Source: Streptomyces rubellomurinus
Lineage (GTDB): Bacteria; Actinomycetota; Actinomycetes; Streptomycetales; Streptomycetaceae
Reading direction: 5' to 3'
Length of the DNA stretch: 64,000 nucleotides
Assembly (NCBI RefSeq): GCF_000961885.1
Contig: NZ_JZKH01000038.1
Coordinates: forward strand, 1 to 64,000
Shown: in pieces, positions 22,661 to 30,927 of the stretch
How positions within the stretch are numbered: the stretch's first letter is position 1
How the letters are laid out: each line of letters opens with the position of its first letter
Notes under the pieces: generated by a model
What the model saw: only the letters and a program-made list of their open reading frames with translations
Database searches by the model: none
What the model was told of the DNA's origin: nothing
Program-made: the position numbers and the translations under genes

Positions 22661-23481
22661 GCTGCGGCTCTCCACTCGGTGGTCACGGCGGTGAGTGCCC
22701 GCCAGGCCGCCTCGGGCCGGCGGGTCTCCTCGGGGTCCCCGTTGTACGGGTCGAACACCACGGTCTCGGCGCCGAGCCGGCAGAGCCAGTGGAGGTCGTC
22801 GACGATCTGCTCGACGGTGCCCACGCCGGCCGGGCGGTCGGGGTCGTCGACCGGGGCCGCGGTCGGCCGCAGGGCGATGCGGGGCGCGAACCCGGGCATC
22901 GGCTGCTCGGCCAGGATCGCGCGCATCCGGTCCACCGGGAGCTTCAGCGGGTGCCAGGCGTCGCCGTACTCGACGGTGCGCCGGATGGCCGCCGCGCTGT
23001 GGCCGCCGACCCAGACGGGCACCGCCCGGGTCCCGGACCCGGACTCCCACTCGGCGTGCCGGGCGTCCCGCAGCCGGCCCAGGTACTCGTCGGTGAGCCG
23101 GCCGCGCGCGCCGAACGGCACGCCGAGCGCGGCGAACTCCTGACGGGCCCAGCCGACACCGACCCCGAGGACGAACCCGCCGCCGTTGAGCCGGTCGAGG
23201 GTGTCGGCCATGCGCGCCACCAGCAGCGGGTCCCGGTAGGGCAGGACGAGCACGGTCGTGCCCAGCCGCAGGCCGGTGGTGATCCCGGCCAGCCAGGACA
23301 GCGTGGTGAACGGCTCGTAGAACGGCTCCGGGTACCGCTCGGCCACGTCGGGGGTCACCACCACGTGGTCGGAGACCATGAGGAGGTCGAAGCCGAGCCC
23401 CTCCACGGTCCGCGCCCATTCGCGCAGCACGCCGGGGTCCGTCCCGGGCCCGAAGTTCGGTACGTTGACGCCTAGTTGCAT
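22657..23481 (-). CDS. LLM-class F420-dependent oxidoreductase
   Basis: This 274-residue luciferase-like TIM barrel probably uses coenzyme F420. Typical segments are MQLGVNVPNFGPGTDPGVLREWARTVEGLGFDLLMVSDHV, LGTTVLVLPYRDPLLVARMADTLDRLNGGGFVLGVGVGW, VPVWVGGHSAAAIRRTVEYGDAWHP and QIVDDLHWLCRLGAETVVFDP. It is first in a two-gene operon with the deaminase and divergent from an Lrp regulator, which may control it. Confidence 0.88.
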   Translation of the reverse strand: MQLGVNVPNFGPGTDPGVLREWARTVEGLGFDLLMVSDHVVVTPDVAERYPEPFYEPFTTLSWLAGITTGLRLGTTVLVLPYRDPLLVARMADTLDRLNGGGFVLGVGVGWARQEFAALGVPFGARGRLTDEYLGRLRDARHAEWESGSGTRAVPVWVGGHSAAAIRRTVEYGDAWHPLKLPVDRMRAILAEQPMPGFAPRIALRPTAAPVDDPDRPAGVGTVEQIVDDLHWLCRLGAETVVFDPYNGDPEETRRPEAAWRALTAVTTEWRAAA

Positions 23482-23574
23482 GGTCCGAGACTATCCCCGC
23501 GATCATGGCGGACGGAACGGAGAACTCCCGGCGATCAGCGTCTTCTGCCGCGATTCTCCCGGTAGCATCGCGGC

Positions 23575-24021
23575 ATGGCCGTGGATCTCGACGACATCGA
23601 CTGGGCGATCATCGAACAGCTGCAGCAGGAGGCCCGGATCTCCCTCAGCGAACTGGGCCGGCGGGTGCGACTCAGCGCCTCGGCCACCACCGAGCGGGTG
23701 CGGAACCTGGAGTCGCTGGGCGTCATCACCGGCTACCACGCCGTGGTGGACCTGACCAGGGTCGGCTACCCCGTGCTCGCCGTCGTCCGGCTGAAGTACC
23801 CGGGCAACCGCCACCAGCCGCTGCACCGGCTGCTCGCCGAGCGCCGGGAGATCCTGGAGTGCCTGCGCACCACCGGCGACGACTGCTACACGCTGAAGGT
23901 GGCCGCGACCTCCATGGCGCACCTGGAGGTGCTCATGGGCGAGCTGGCCGACTTCGGCAGCACCACGACGAGCGTCGTCTACAGCCAGACCCTGCCCGCC
24001 CGCGGGCCCGCCCGGCCCTGA
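23575..24021 (+). CDS. Lrp/AsnC family transcriptional regulator
   Basis: This 148-residue regulator has an N-terminal HTH (DIDWAIIEQLQQEARISLSELGRRVRLSASATTERVRNLESLGVITGYHAVVD) and a C-terminal RAM/AsnC effector domain (VLAVVRLKYPG, ILECLRTTGDDCYTLKVAATSMAHLEVLMGELADFGSTTTSVVY), which usually binds amino acids. It is divergent from the F420 oxidoreductase and deaminase operon (93-bp gap) and is the likely regulator of that pair. Confidence 0.88.
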   Translation: MAVDLDDIDWAIIEQLQQEARISLSELGRRVRLSASATTERVRNLESLGVITGYHAVVDLTRVGYPVLAVVRLKYPGNRHQPLHRLLAERREILECLRTTGDDCYTLKVAATSMAHLEVLMGELADFGSTTTSVVYSQTLPARGPARP

Positions 24022-24068
24022 CGGCCCCGGCGAACACAGGCCCCGACAAACACAGGCCCCCGGCGAAC

Positions 24069-24101
24069 GAAGGCCCGGACCGCACAACGGTCCGGGCCTT
24101 C
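24069..24101 (+). terminator. hairpin terminator after the Lrp gene
   Basis: A 14-bp perfect stem, GAAGGCCCGGACCG / CGGTCCGGGCCTTC with CACAA loop, lying 48 bp after the Lrp stop. Confidence 0.85.
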
Positions 24102-24158
24102 TCGCGTCCACCCGCAGGACCCCACCCCCGCCCGGGCTTCCGTACGGCCGCCCGAGCA

Positions 24159-24196
24159 TGTCATCATCTGATGACATCATTCGATGACATCGACCG
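24159..24196. promoter_or_regulatory. palindrome and GATGACA repeats upstream of the MFS-TetR operon
   Basis: TGTCATCA-TC-TGATGACA (24159-24176) is a perfect palindrome. Further GATGACA copies follow at about 24183 and 24194. This is the likely operator of the TetR encoded at the end of the same operon. Confidence 0.7.
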
Positions 24197-24241
24197 ATGA
24201 CAACCCGGCCGATGTCCACGGCAACAAGGGGGAACGCGCCC

Positions 24242-25750
24242 ATGGACACCCGGACCGGCCGGCCGACGCGACGCGAACGGGCCCTGGTGCCCGTGCTGGT
24301 GTTCCTCACCGCCGTGGTGGCGGTGATCAGCAGCCTCGGCGCGCCGATGATCCCGACCATCGCCGCCGTCGACCACGTGTCGTTGTCGGAGGCGCAGTGG
24401 TCCCTGACCGTCACGATGCTGGTCGGCGCCGTCGCCACCCCGGTCCTCGGGCGGCTGGGCGACGGCCCGTCCCGCCGGACGGCCACCCTCACCGCCGCCG
24501 CCGTCGTGGTGCTCGGCAGCGTGCTGGCGGCGCTGCCGCTCGGCTTCGGCTGGCTGATCACCGGACGCGCCCTGCAGGGCGTCGGGGTCGGCCTGACCTC
24601 GCTGACCATCGCCACCGCGCGGGACAGCCTGCCCGCCGAGCGGTCCCGTTCGGCCGTCGCACTGCTCTCGATCACCACCGTCGCCGGGGTCGGCCTCGGC
24701 TATCCGATCACCGGCCTGATCGCCCAGTCCTTCGGCTTCCACGCGGGCTTCTGGTTCGGCGCCGCGATCAGCGCCGTGGCCCTGGTGCTGGCCGCCCTGG
24801 TGCTGCCCTCGACCGAGGGCCGCGAGCGCCGCCCGCTGGACGCGCCGGGCGCGGTGCTGCTCGGCCTGGCACTGGTCGGGCTGCTGATGGTGCTCAGCGA
24901 GGGCGAGAGCTGGGGCTGGGCGAGCACTCGGCTGTGGACGGTGGCGGCGCTCTCGCTGCTGCTGCTCGCCGGCTGGATCCGCCACGAACTGCGCACCGCC
25001 CACCCGCTGGTGGACCTGCGCAGCCTGGCCAACCCCGTCGTGCTGACGGCGGACGTGGCCGGGCTGGTCGCCGGCGTCGGGATGTACCTGCTGATGTCGC
25101 TGGTGATCCGCTACGTCCAGACCCCGGTCAGCACGGGCTACGGCCTGGGCGCCTCGGTCGTGGTCGCCGGCCTCGCGCTGCTGCCGTTCTCGGTGTTCAG
25201 CCTGCTGACCAGCAAGGTGGTGCCGGTCCTCGCCCGACGCACCTCCCCCGCCGCGGTGCTGCCGGTGGGCTGCGCGGTCTCGCTGGGCTCGGTGCTCTTC
25301 TTCCTGTTCGCGCGCGGCAGCCTGTGGGAGCTGCTGGTGGTCATGGCGATCGCCGGGCTCGGAGTCGGCTGCACCTTCGCCGTGATGCCGGGGCTGATCG
25401 TCGGCGCGGTGCCCGCCGGCGAGGTCGGCAGCGCGGTCGGCTTCAACCAACTGCTGCGCACCGTCGGCTACTCCACCGGCAGCGCGCTGTGCGGCGCCGT
25501 CCTCCAGGCGCACACCGCGCCGGGGCGGGCGCTGCCCACCGACAGCGGCTACCGGGACGCCGCGCTGATCGGCTGCGCGGTGTGGGTGGTGATCGGGCTG
25601 GCTACGATCGTCCTGCCGCGGCTCACCGCCGCGGCCGCCGCCCGGCGGGGCGTGCGCGTGGACGAGGAGCTGATGGTGGAAGAGAGCATCGCCGACGGCG
25701 TGGCCGGCGAGAGCGACGTGCCCGTGCTGCGGGCCGGGGCCGAGCGGTGA
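24242..25750 (+). CDS. MFS drug-efflux transporter (DHA2-like)
   Basis: This 502-residue inner-membrane proton antiporter has about 14 hydrophobic helices. Motif A-like GRLGDGPSRR follows helix 2, and GVGLGYPITGLIA matches motif C. ATG 24242 is chosen for AAGGGGGA about 8 nt upstream; upstream in-frame ATGs lie in the operator region. It is co-translated with the TetR repressor through a GTGA overlap. It probably exports a hydrophobic drug or metabolite, with substrate unknown. Confidence 0.88.
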   Translation: MDTRTGRPTRRERALVPVLVFLTAVVAVISSLGAPMIPTIAAVDHVSLSEAQWSLTVTMLVGAVATPVLGRLGDGPSRRTATLTAAAVVVLGSVLAALPLGFGWLITGRALQGVGVGLTSLTIATARDSLPAERSRSAVALLSITTVAGVGLGYPITGLIAQSFGFHAGFWFGAAISAVALVLAALVLPSTEGRERRPLDAPGAVLLGLALVGLLMVLSEGESWGWASTRLWTVAALSLLLLAGWIRHELRTAHPLVDLRSLANPVVLTADVAGLVAGVGMYLLMSLVIRYVQTPVSTGYGLGASVVVAGLALLPFSVFSLLTSKVVPVLARRTSPAAVLPVGCAVSLGSVLFFLFARGSLWELLVVMAIAGLGVGCTFAVMPGLIVGAVPAGEVGSAVGFNQLLRTVGYSTGSALCGAVLQAHTAPGRALPTDSGYRDAALIGCAVWVVIGLATIVLPRLTAAAAARRGVRVDEELMVEESIADGVAGESDVPVLRAGAER

Positions 25751-26358
25751 CCGAGCCGGCCGCCGCCGAGCGGGCAGCCACGGGGGCGGCCCCCGCCGAG
25801 CCGGCCCCCCGGCGCCGGGACGCCGCCCGCAGCCGCGAACTGCTGATCCGGGCGGCGATGGAACTCTTCGCGGAGCGCGGCTTCGACCGCACCACCATCC
25901 GCGAGATCGGCGAACGGGCCGGTGTGGACCCGGCGTTGATCGCCCGGTACTTCGGCGGCAAGACCCAGCTCTACCTGGCCACCGTCCGGGAGGAGCAGGG
26001 CACCGCGACCCCGGCCGACCTACTGGAGGAGGAGCGCCTGCGCACCCTGGTCGAACGGCTGTCCCGGCGCGGCCCCGGCCCGTCCTTCCAGGCCGCGGTC
26101 ATGCCCGGGGACAGCACGGAGGTGCAGCAGGCCGCCCGCGCCTACCTGCACGAACGGCTGGTCGAGCCGCTGCGCGAGCGCTTCGTCACCGAGCAGGTGG
26201 ACCGGCCGCAGCTGCGGGCGGAGCTGGCGGCGGCGGCCTTCGCGGGGATCGTCCTGGCCCGCTCCAGCGGGGCGTTCGGCGAGCTCGCGAAGACCGGGCC
26301 CGAGGAACTGGTACCGCTGTTGCACGACCTGCTCGCGGCCAGCCGGCCGACCCACTGA
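25747..26358 (+). CDS. TetR family repressor of the MFS pump
   Basis: This 203-residue protein starts at GTG 25747 overlapping the MFS stop. An Ala/Pro-rich leader is followed by the HTH RSRELLIRAAMELFAERGFDRTTIREIGERAGVDPALIARYFGGKTQLYLATV and a helical ligand domain. Gene order (pump then repressor in one operon, palindromes upstream) indicates autoregulated efflux. A short GACCCGCC-type tandem repeat follows the stop at about 26365-26390. Confidence 0.86.
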   Translation: MTEPAAAERAATGAAPAEPAPRRRDAARSRELLIRAAMELFAERGFDRTTIREIGERAGVDPALIARYFGGKTQLYLATVREEQGTATPADLLEEERLRTLVERLSRRGPGPSFQAAVMPGDSTEVQQAARAYLHERLVEPLRERFVTEQVDRPQLRAELAAAAFAGIVLARSSGAFGELAKTGPEELVPLLHDLLAASRPTH

Positions 26359-26391
26359 CCGGCCGACCCGCCGACCCGCCGACCCGCCGAA

Positions 26392-27642
26392 CTACCGTAC
26401 GAGGTAGGCCGGTTCATCCTCCCCGGCCGGTTCGCCCTCCCCGGCCGGAGCCGCGACCGGGCGGCGGGCGAGGCCGAGGGCGGCCGCCCAGGCCAGGCCC
26501 GCGGCGCCGGCGAGAAGCAGCTGGACCCGGTAGTCGAGCGCGGCCACCAGGCCGGTGCCGAGCAGCAGGGCGAGCCCGGTGGGGGCGAACATCAGGGTGT
26601 TGGCCGTGCCCGCGACCCGGCCCAGCAGTTCGCTCGGGGTCTCCCGCTGCACGGCGGTCATCGCCGCGATGAGCGCGCACGGCAGGCCGAGGCCGATCGC
26701 CAGGCTGCCGCCGAGCACGACCGGCAGCCACGGGGTCGCCCGGGCCAGCACGCCCAGCGCGAAGATCGCCAACCCCGCGGCGGCGAAGGCCCGTTCGGAG
26801 GTCCGGCGCATCAGCGCACCGGCCGCCAGGCCGCTGACCACCGAGCCGAGGCCCTGGACCGGGGTCAGCACGCCGGCGAACGCGGGCGGGCGGTGCAGGC
26901 CGGTGTCGAGCATCGCGAAGGTGGCCGTGCTGCTCAGGCTGGAGAGCACCATCGCCGCCCCGCCGGCGAGCACCAGGGGCCGCAGCACCGGGTGCCGCCA
27001 CAGGTGGCGCGCGCCCTCGGCCGTCTCGGCCCGCCAGTCCCGCCGGGCGCGGACGGCCGGGCGGTCCTCCCGGACCCGGACGAACCGGAAGACGACGGCG
27101 GCCAGGACGAAGGTGACGGCGTCCAGCACGGCCACCGCCGGCCCCCCGTACGCGGTGAACAGCCCGGCGCCGGCGAGCGGGGCGAGCAGCTTCATGCCCT
27201 CCATCGCGGTGAACACCAGGCCGTTGAAGTCACCGCGCAGTTCCTCGGGGACGGCGGCGGCCACCAGCGCGGTCTGTGCCGCGTCGGTGAGCACCATGCC
27301 CGCCCCCACCAGGGTCAGTACGGCGAACAGCAGCCAGACGTCCGCCGCCTTGTGCACGGCGACGGGCACGGTCATCACGGCGGCCAGCGCCAGGTTGGTG
27401 CCGATCAGGAGCGGACGGCGGCGCACCCGGTCGGCCAGCGTGCCGATCACCGGGCCCGCGAAGGTGGGCAGCCAGAGGCAGAAGCCGACCAGTGCGGCGA
27501 GGCCGTCGGAGCCGGTGAGGGTCTTGACCCAGATCCCGGCGGCGAGCGCCATCGCCGAGTCGCCGAAGCCGGAGGCGACCACCCCCGTCAGGTAGAGACC
27601 CGCGTTGCGGTCCCGCAGGACCTTGACCGTGCCCCAGCTCAT
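26392..27642 (-). CDS. MFS transporter (MefA/enterobactin-exporter-like)
   Basis: This 416-residue protein has 12 hydrophobic helices. It begins MSWGTVKVLRDRNAGLYLTGVVASGFGDSAMALAAGIWV, typical of actinobacterial DUF894/MefE-type exporters, and contains GTLADRVRRRPLLIGTN (motif A) between helices 2 and 3. ATG 27642 is chosen for GGGGGAC upstream. The Glu/Gly/Ala tail is disordered. It is divergent from the ArsR-like regulator at 27767, its likely controller. Substrate unknown. Confidence 0.84.
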   Translation of the reverse strand: MSWGTVKVLRDRNAGLYLTGVVASGFGDSAMALAAGIWVKTLTGSDGLAALVGFCLWLPTFAGPVIGTLADRVRRRPLLIGTNLALAAVMTVPVAVHKAADVWLLFAVLTLVGAGMVLTDAAQTALVAAAVPEELRGDFNGLVFTAMEGMKLLAPLAGAGLFTAYGGPAVAVLDAVTFVLAAVVFRFVRVREDRPAVRARRDWRAETAEGARHLWRHPVLRPLVLAGGAAMVLSSLSSTATFAMLDTGLHRPPAFAGVLTPVQGLGSVVSGLAAGALMRRTSERAFAAAGLAIFALGVLARATPWLPVVLGGSLAIGLGLPCALIAAMTAVQRETPSELLGRVAGTANTLMFAPTGLALLLGTGLVAALDYRVQLLLAGAAGLAWAAALGLARRPVAAPAGEGEPAGEDEPAYLVR

Positions 27643-27766
27643 TCCCGTCCCCCTCGATGCGTGCGCCACCCCGGCCCGTCGGTGGGACGGGCCGGCGCCA
27701 CCCTACCCCCAAGCATATGATTGGCGGTAGGGATCCGCCCCCGCCGGATGCGGTTTACTGGCCTGC

Positions 27767-28288
27767 GTGACCGACACCGACCCCGTCCTGCGCGCCCTCG
27801 CCCACCCCCTGCGGCTGCGCATGCTCAGCCTCGTCTGGCCCGGGCCGATGTCGGCCGCCGAACTCGCCCGCGAGCTCGGCGTCTCGCACGCGCTCGCCAG
27901 CCAGCACCTGCGGCGGCTGGACGCGGTCGGCCTGGTCGAACTCGCCGAGGAACGCACCCGCCGCGGCGGCAAGGAGCGCCGCTACCGCGCCGTCCGCGGC
28001 ACCCCGCTGTCCGACCAGCAGCAGGGCGCGCCGCTGCTCGCCGAGACCATGGCGCACACCCTCCGGGAACGCGCCGGACGGCGGCTGGAGGGCGCCGAGG
28101 GCGTGACCGTCGACGCCGAACTGTGGGTCGACGACCGCACCTGGCAGGACGTCCGCCGGCGGCTCGCCGACATCGCCGTCGAACTCCACGAGGCCGCCCG
28201 CCCCCCGCACACGCCGGGCACCGCGCCGCTCGGGCTCAGCCTGATGGCCTTCCCGCTGCGGGACACCACGGCGCCGGCCGAGGACTGA
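27767..28288 (+). CDS. ArsR-like winged-helix regulator
   Basis: This 173-residue regulator starts at GTG 27767. The HTH is DPVLRALAHPLRLRMLSLVWPGPMSAAELARELGVSHALASQHLRRLDAVGLVELAEERTRRGGKERRYRAV. It lacks the ArsR metal-site Cys pair. The C-terminal 90 residues (DAELWVDDRTWQDVRRRLADIAVELHEAARPP) resemble the effector part of helix_turn_helix_5/GntR-like regulators. It is divergent from the MFS exporter. Confidence 0.83.
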   Translation: MTDTDPVLRALAHPLRLRMLSLVWPGPMSAAELARELGVSHALASQHLRRLDAVGLVELAEERTRRGGKERRYRAVRGTPLSDQQQGAPLLAETMAHTLRERAGRRLEGAEGVTVDAELWVDDRTWQDVRRRLADIAVELHEAARPPHTPGTAPLGLSLMAFPLRDTTAPAED

Positions 28289-28389
28289 CCGGCCCCGTTC
28301 CGCTGAGGACGGTCAACTCGCTTGACACGTCAGCCCGTTCACGGCGAAGCGCCCCGGCACGCCCGACCGGGCCCCGCGCGCGGCTCCCG

Positions 28390-28908
28390 TCAGCCGCCGA
28401 ACTCCCGTGCCTCCGCCATGAGTTCGGCGACGGTCGCGGCCTTGCGGTCGGAGTAGGCGAGCAGCCGCCCGGCGGCCCGGACGGCCTCCCACTTGGCGCG
28501 CGCGTACCGGGCGGCGGCCTGCGGACGGGCCCGCAGGTAGTCCCGGAACATCAGGTTGTCCGCCCACAGCGGCCCGCCCAGCGCGACGACGTGGACGTTC
28601 GCCGGCCGCTCGCCGCGCCACCGCAGGTACTGCCGGCCGGGGACGCCGGACTCGCCCAGGTGCTCGAAGCCGAGCCCGCGGACGGCCGCAACCACCGCGT
28701 CGGTGTCGCCCGGGGCGCAGCCGATCTGGACGTCGAGCACCGGCTTGGCGTCCAGCTCGGGGACGGAGGTGGAGCCGATGTGCTCGACCTCGGCCGGCAC
28801 CGGCAGCGCCGCCGCGAGCCGGTCCACGAGGGCACGGCCGGCGTCCGCCCAGGCCGGGTCGTACGGGGCCAGGTGGACGGGTTCGTCGAGGTCGGGCGCG
28901 GCGGGCAT
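28390..28908 (-). CDS. GrpB family nucleotidyltransferase-like protein
   Basis: This 172-residue UPF0157/GrpB protein has a nucleotidyltransferase-like fold. Motifs are VHLAPYDPAWADAGRALVDRL, VEHIGSTSVPELDAKPVLDVQIGC, LGESGVPGRQYLRWRGERPANVHVVALGGPLWADNLMFRDYLRARP and YARAKWEAV. ATG 28908 is chosen because TACCCT (a TANNNT -10) lies exactly 7 nt upstream, consistent with a leaderless mRNA. The frame stays open upstream through four 9-bp repeats encoding MPA. Confidence 0.8.
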   Translation of the reverse strand: MPAAPDLDEPVHLAPYDPAWADAGRALVDRLAAALPVPAEVEHIGSTSVPELDAKPVLDVQIGCAPGDTDAVVAAVRGLGFEHLGESGVPGRQYLRWRGERPANVHVVALGGPLWADNLMFRDYLRARPQAAARYARAKWEAVRAAGRLLAYSDRKAATVAELMAEAREFGG

Positions 28909-29001
28909 GACAGGGAGGGTAGCGGGCGCGCCGGACCCGGCGTCCGGCCAGGTGTCCGGCACGGTGTCCAGCCGGGACGGGCGCTCGGCGTGGTCGGCGG
29001 C

Positions 29002-29037
29002 GGGCATCGCGGGCATCGCGGGCATCGCGGGCATCGC
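29002..29037. repeat. four tandem 9-bp repeats upstream of grpB-like gene
   Basis: GGGCATCGC is repeated four times exactly. On the minus strand it would encode MPA repeats if translation began upstream of 28908. It lies in a 228-bp gap that otherwise holds only the terminator of the next MFS gene. Confidence 0.85.
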
Positions 29038-29078
29038 GGCATGCCGGAAGGCCACGCGGACGGCCGGACGCGCCGATG

Positions 29079-29109
29079 GCCCCGGCCGCCCGAGGCGGGT
29101 CCGGGGCCG
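29079..29109 (-). terminator. imperfect hairpin, terminator of MFS gene 29137
   Basis: GGCCCCGGCCGCC and GGCGGGTCCGGGGCC pair with a short bulge around CGAG. It lies about 30 bp beyond the stop of the minus-strand MFS gene. Confidence 0.6.
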
Positions 29110-29136
29110 TCTGCGGCACCAGGGTTCAGCAGAACG

Positions 29137-30666
29137 TCACCCGACCGGCTCGGCCACCGGCTGCTCCGTCTGCTGCTCCGACTGCTGCTCCGCGTGCTCG
29201 GCCTGGCCCTTCGCCCCGCCCCGCATCAGCACCAGGGTGAGCGCCGCGGCCGCCAGGACGGCGATCCCGCCCACCGTGAAGGTGGTGGAGGTCGCGGTGC
29301 TGAAGGCCTGCCGGGCGGCGCCGGCCAGCGCGCCGTCCCCGTGCTCGGCGGCGAGGGCGAGCGCGTCGGTGACGGCGTGCCGGGCCGGGGCCGGCGCGCC
29401 GGCGGGCATCTCGCCGGTGTAGGTGCTGGAGAGCACGGTGCCGAGGATGGCGACGCCGAGCGCGGCGCCGGACTGCTGGATGGTGTCGTTGAGCGCGGAG
29501 CCGACGCCGGCGTGCTCGCCGGGGATGGCGCCCATCAGGGCGTTGGCGGCGGCCGGCATGCCGAGGCCGGAGCCGACGCCGAGCACCAGCATGGCGAGGG
29601 CGACCTTGGTGAAGCCGTCGCCGACCGACAGGGTGGCGAGCAGGCCGAAGCCGCCGGCGATGATCAGCATGCCGACCGCGGTCAGCACCCGCGGCGAGAC
29701 CTTCTTGCCGAGCGCGGCGCCGAGGCCGTTGCACACGAGCGAGGCGACGGCCAGCGGGATGAAGGCCAGGCCGGTGTCGGTGGGCGTGAAGTCCAGCACG
29801 AACTGCAGGTACTGGGTGAGCACCAGCATCAGGCCGCCGGTGGCGAAGGTGAGCAGGACGAGCGAGAAGCTGGCGCCGGTGAAGACCCGGTTGCGGAAGA
29901 GCTTGATCGGGACCATCGGCGAGTCGGTGCGGACCTGGCGGATGCCGAAGGCGGTCAGCGAGGCGACGGCGACGACGAGCGCGGCGAGCGTCCCGGCGCT
30001 GGTGAAGCCGTCGCGGGGCAGCACGATGATGGACCAGACGAGGGCGGTCATCCCGACCATCGAGAGCACCATGCCGGGCACGTCGGGCTTGCGCCACGGG
30101 CCCTTGGACTCGGGCATCAGGACGACGGCGGCGATGATCGCGACGACCGCGATCGGCACGTTGAGCAGGAACACGGCGCCCCACCAGAAGTGGGCGATCA
30201 GCGCACCGCCCAGCACCGGCCCGCCGACCAGGCCGATCATGGCCACCGCGCTCCAGGCGGCGATCGCCTTGGGACGCTCCTCCTCGTCGAAGACGGTGAT
30301 CAGGATGGACAGGGTGCTCGGCATGACCAGGGCGCCGCCGACGCCCATCAGCACCCGCCCGGCGATGAGCTGGCCCGGGCTGGAGGCGACGGCCGCGACG
30401 AGCGAGGCGGCGCCGAACAGCACCAGTCCGATGATCATCACCTTTCGGCGCCCGAAGCGGTCGGAGAGGCTGCCGGAGGTCAGCAGCAGGCCGGCGAAGA
30501 CCAGGATGTAGGAGTCGATGATCCACTGGATGTCCTGCGCCCCGGCCTTGAGGTCCGCCGCGATCGGCGGGATGGACACCGTGAGCACCATGTTGTCGAT
30601 CACCAGCACCAGGCTGCTGAGGCAGAGCACGATCAGGATGAGCCAGCGCTGCGGTTGCCGTACCAC
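29137..30666 (-). CDS. DHA2-family MFS drug transporter
   Basis: This 509-residue pump of the QacA/EmrB type has 14 predicted helices. The N-terminus (VLCLSSLVLVIDNMVLTVSIPPIAADLKAGAQDIQWIIDSYILVFAGLLLTSGSLSDRFGRRKVMIIGL) carries motif A and the acidic residue (IDN) of helix 1. GLVGGPVLGGALIAHF is motif C. GTG 30666 has AAGGGGG 7 nt upstream. The C-terminal tail is rich in Gln and Glu. It is divergent from a TetR gene with a five-repeat operator array between them. Confidence 0.9.
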   Translation of the reverse strand: MVRQPQRWLILIVLCLSSLVLVIDNMVLTVSIPPIAADLKAGAQDIQWIIDSYILVFAGLLLTSGSLSDRFGRRKVMIIGLVLFGAASLVAAVASSPGQLIAGRVLMGVGGALVMPSTLSILITVFDEEERPKAIAAWSAVAMIGLVGGPVLGGALIAHFWWGAVFLLNVPIAVVAIIAAVVLMPESKGPWRKPDVPGMVLSMVGMTALVWSIIVLPRDGFTSAGTLAALVVAVASLTAFGIRQVRTDSPMVPIKLFRNRVFTGASFSLVLLTFATGGLMLVLTQYLQFVLDFTPTDTGLAFIPLAVASLVCNGLGAALGKKVSPRVLTAVGMLIIAGGFGLLATLSVGDGFTKVALAMLVLGVGSGLGMPAAANALMGAIPGEHAGVGSALNDTIQQSGAALGVAILGTVLSSTYTGEMPAGAPAPARHAVTDALALAAEHGDGALAGAARQAFSTATSTTFTVGGIAVLAAAALTLVLMRGGAKGQAEHAEQQSEQQTEQPVAEPVG

Positions 30667-30744
30667 CGCGCACCCCCTTCGAAGTCGCCGCACCGGCCGT
30701 GCCGTGCGGTATCCGTCGTCAGCACCCCGTCCGCAGTCCCATCG

Positions 30745-30830
30745 GAACGGTGTGCGCTACGCCGAACACTGTACGGACAGCGAACGGTGTGCGCAATGGC
30801 GAACACTGCACGGAAGCCGAACAGTGTGCG
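30745..30830. promoter_or_regulatory. five tandem GAAC-type repeats (operator array)
   Basis: Five 12-bp repeats GAACNNTGYRCG start at 30745, 30764, 30782, 30801 and 30819, a regular 18/19-bp period. They alternate between GAACGGTGTGCG and GAACACTG(T/C)ACG, and the fifth is GAACAGTGTGCG. They lie between the divergent MFS pump and TetR gene, and are probably binding sites for several TetR dimers on one helix face. Confidence 0.8.
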
Positions 30831-30927
30831 CGCGGCCGTACGGCGTTCGGCGATCCGGCCTATGCTGGACGGCGACGGGCCCGGCGCAGCAGCCGGGCCG
30901 GCGGAACGAGGCCAGAAGGAGGGCCGG

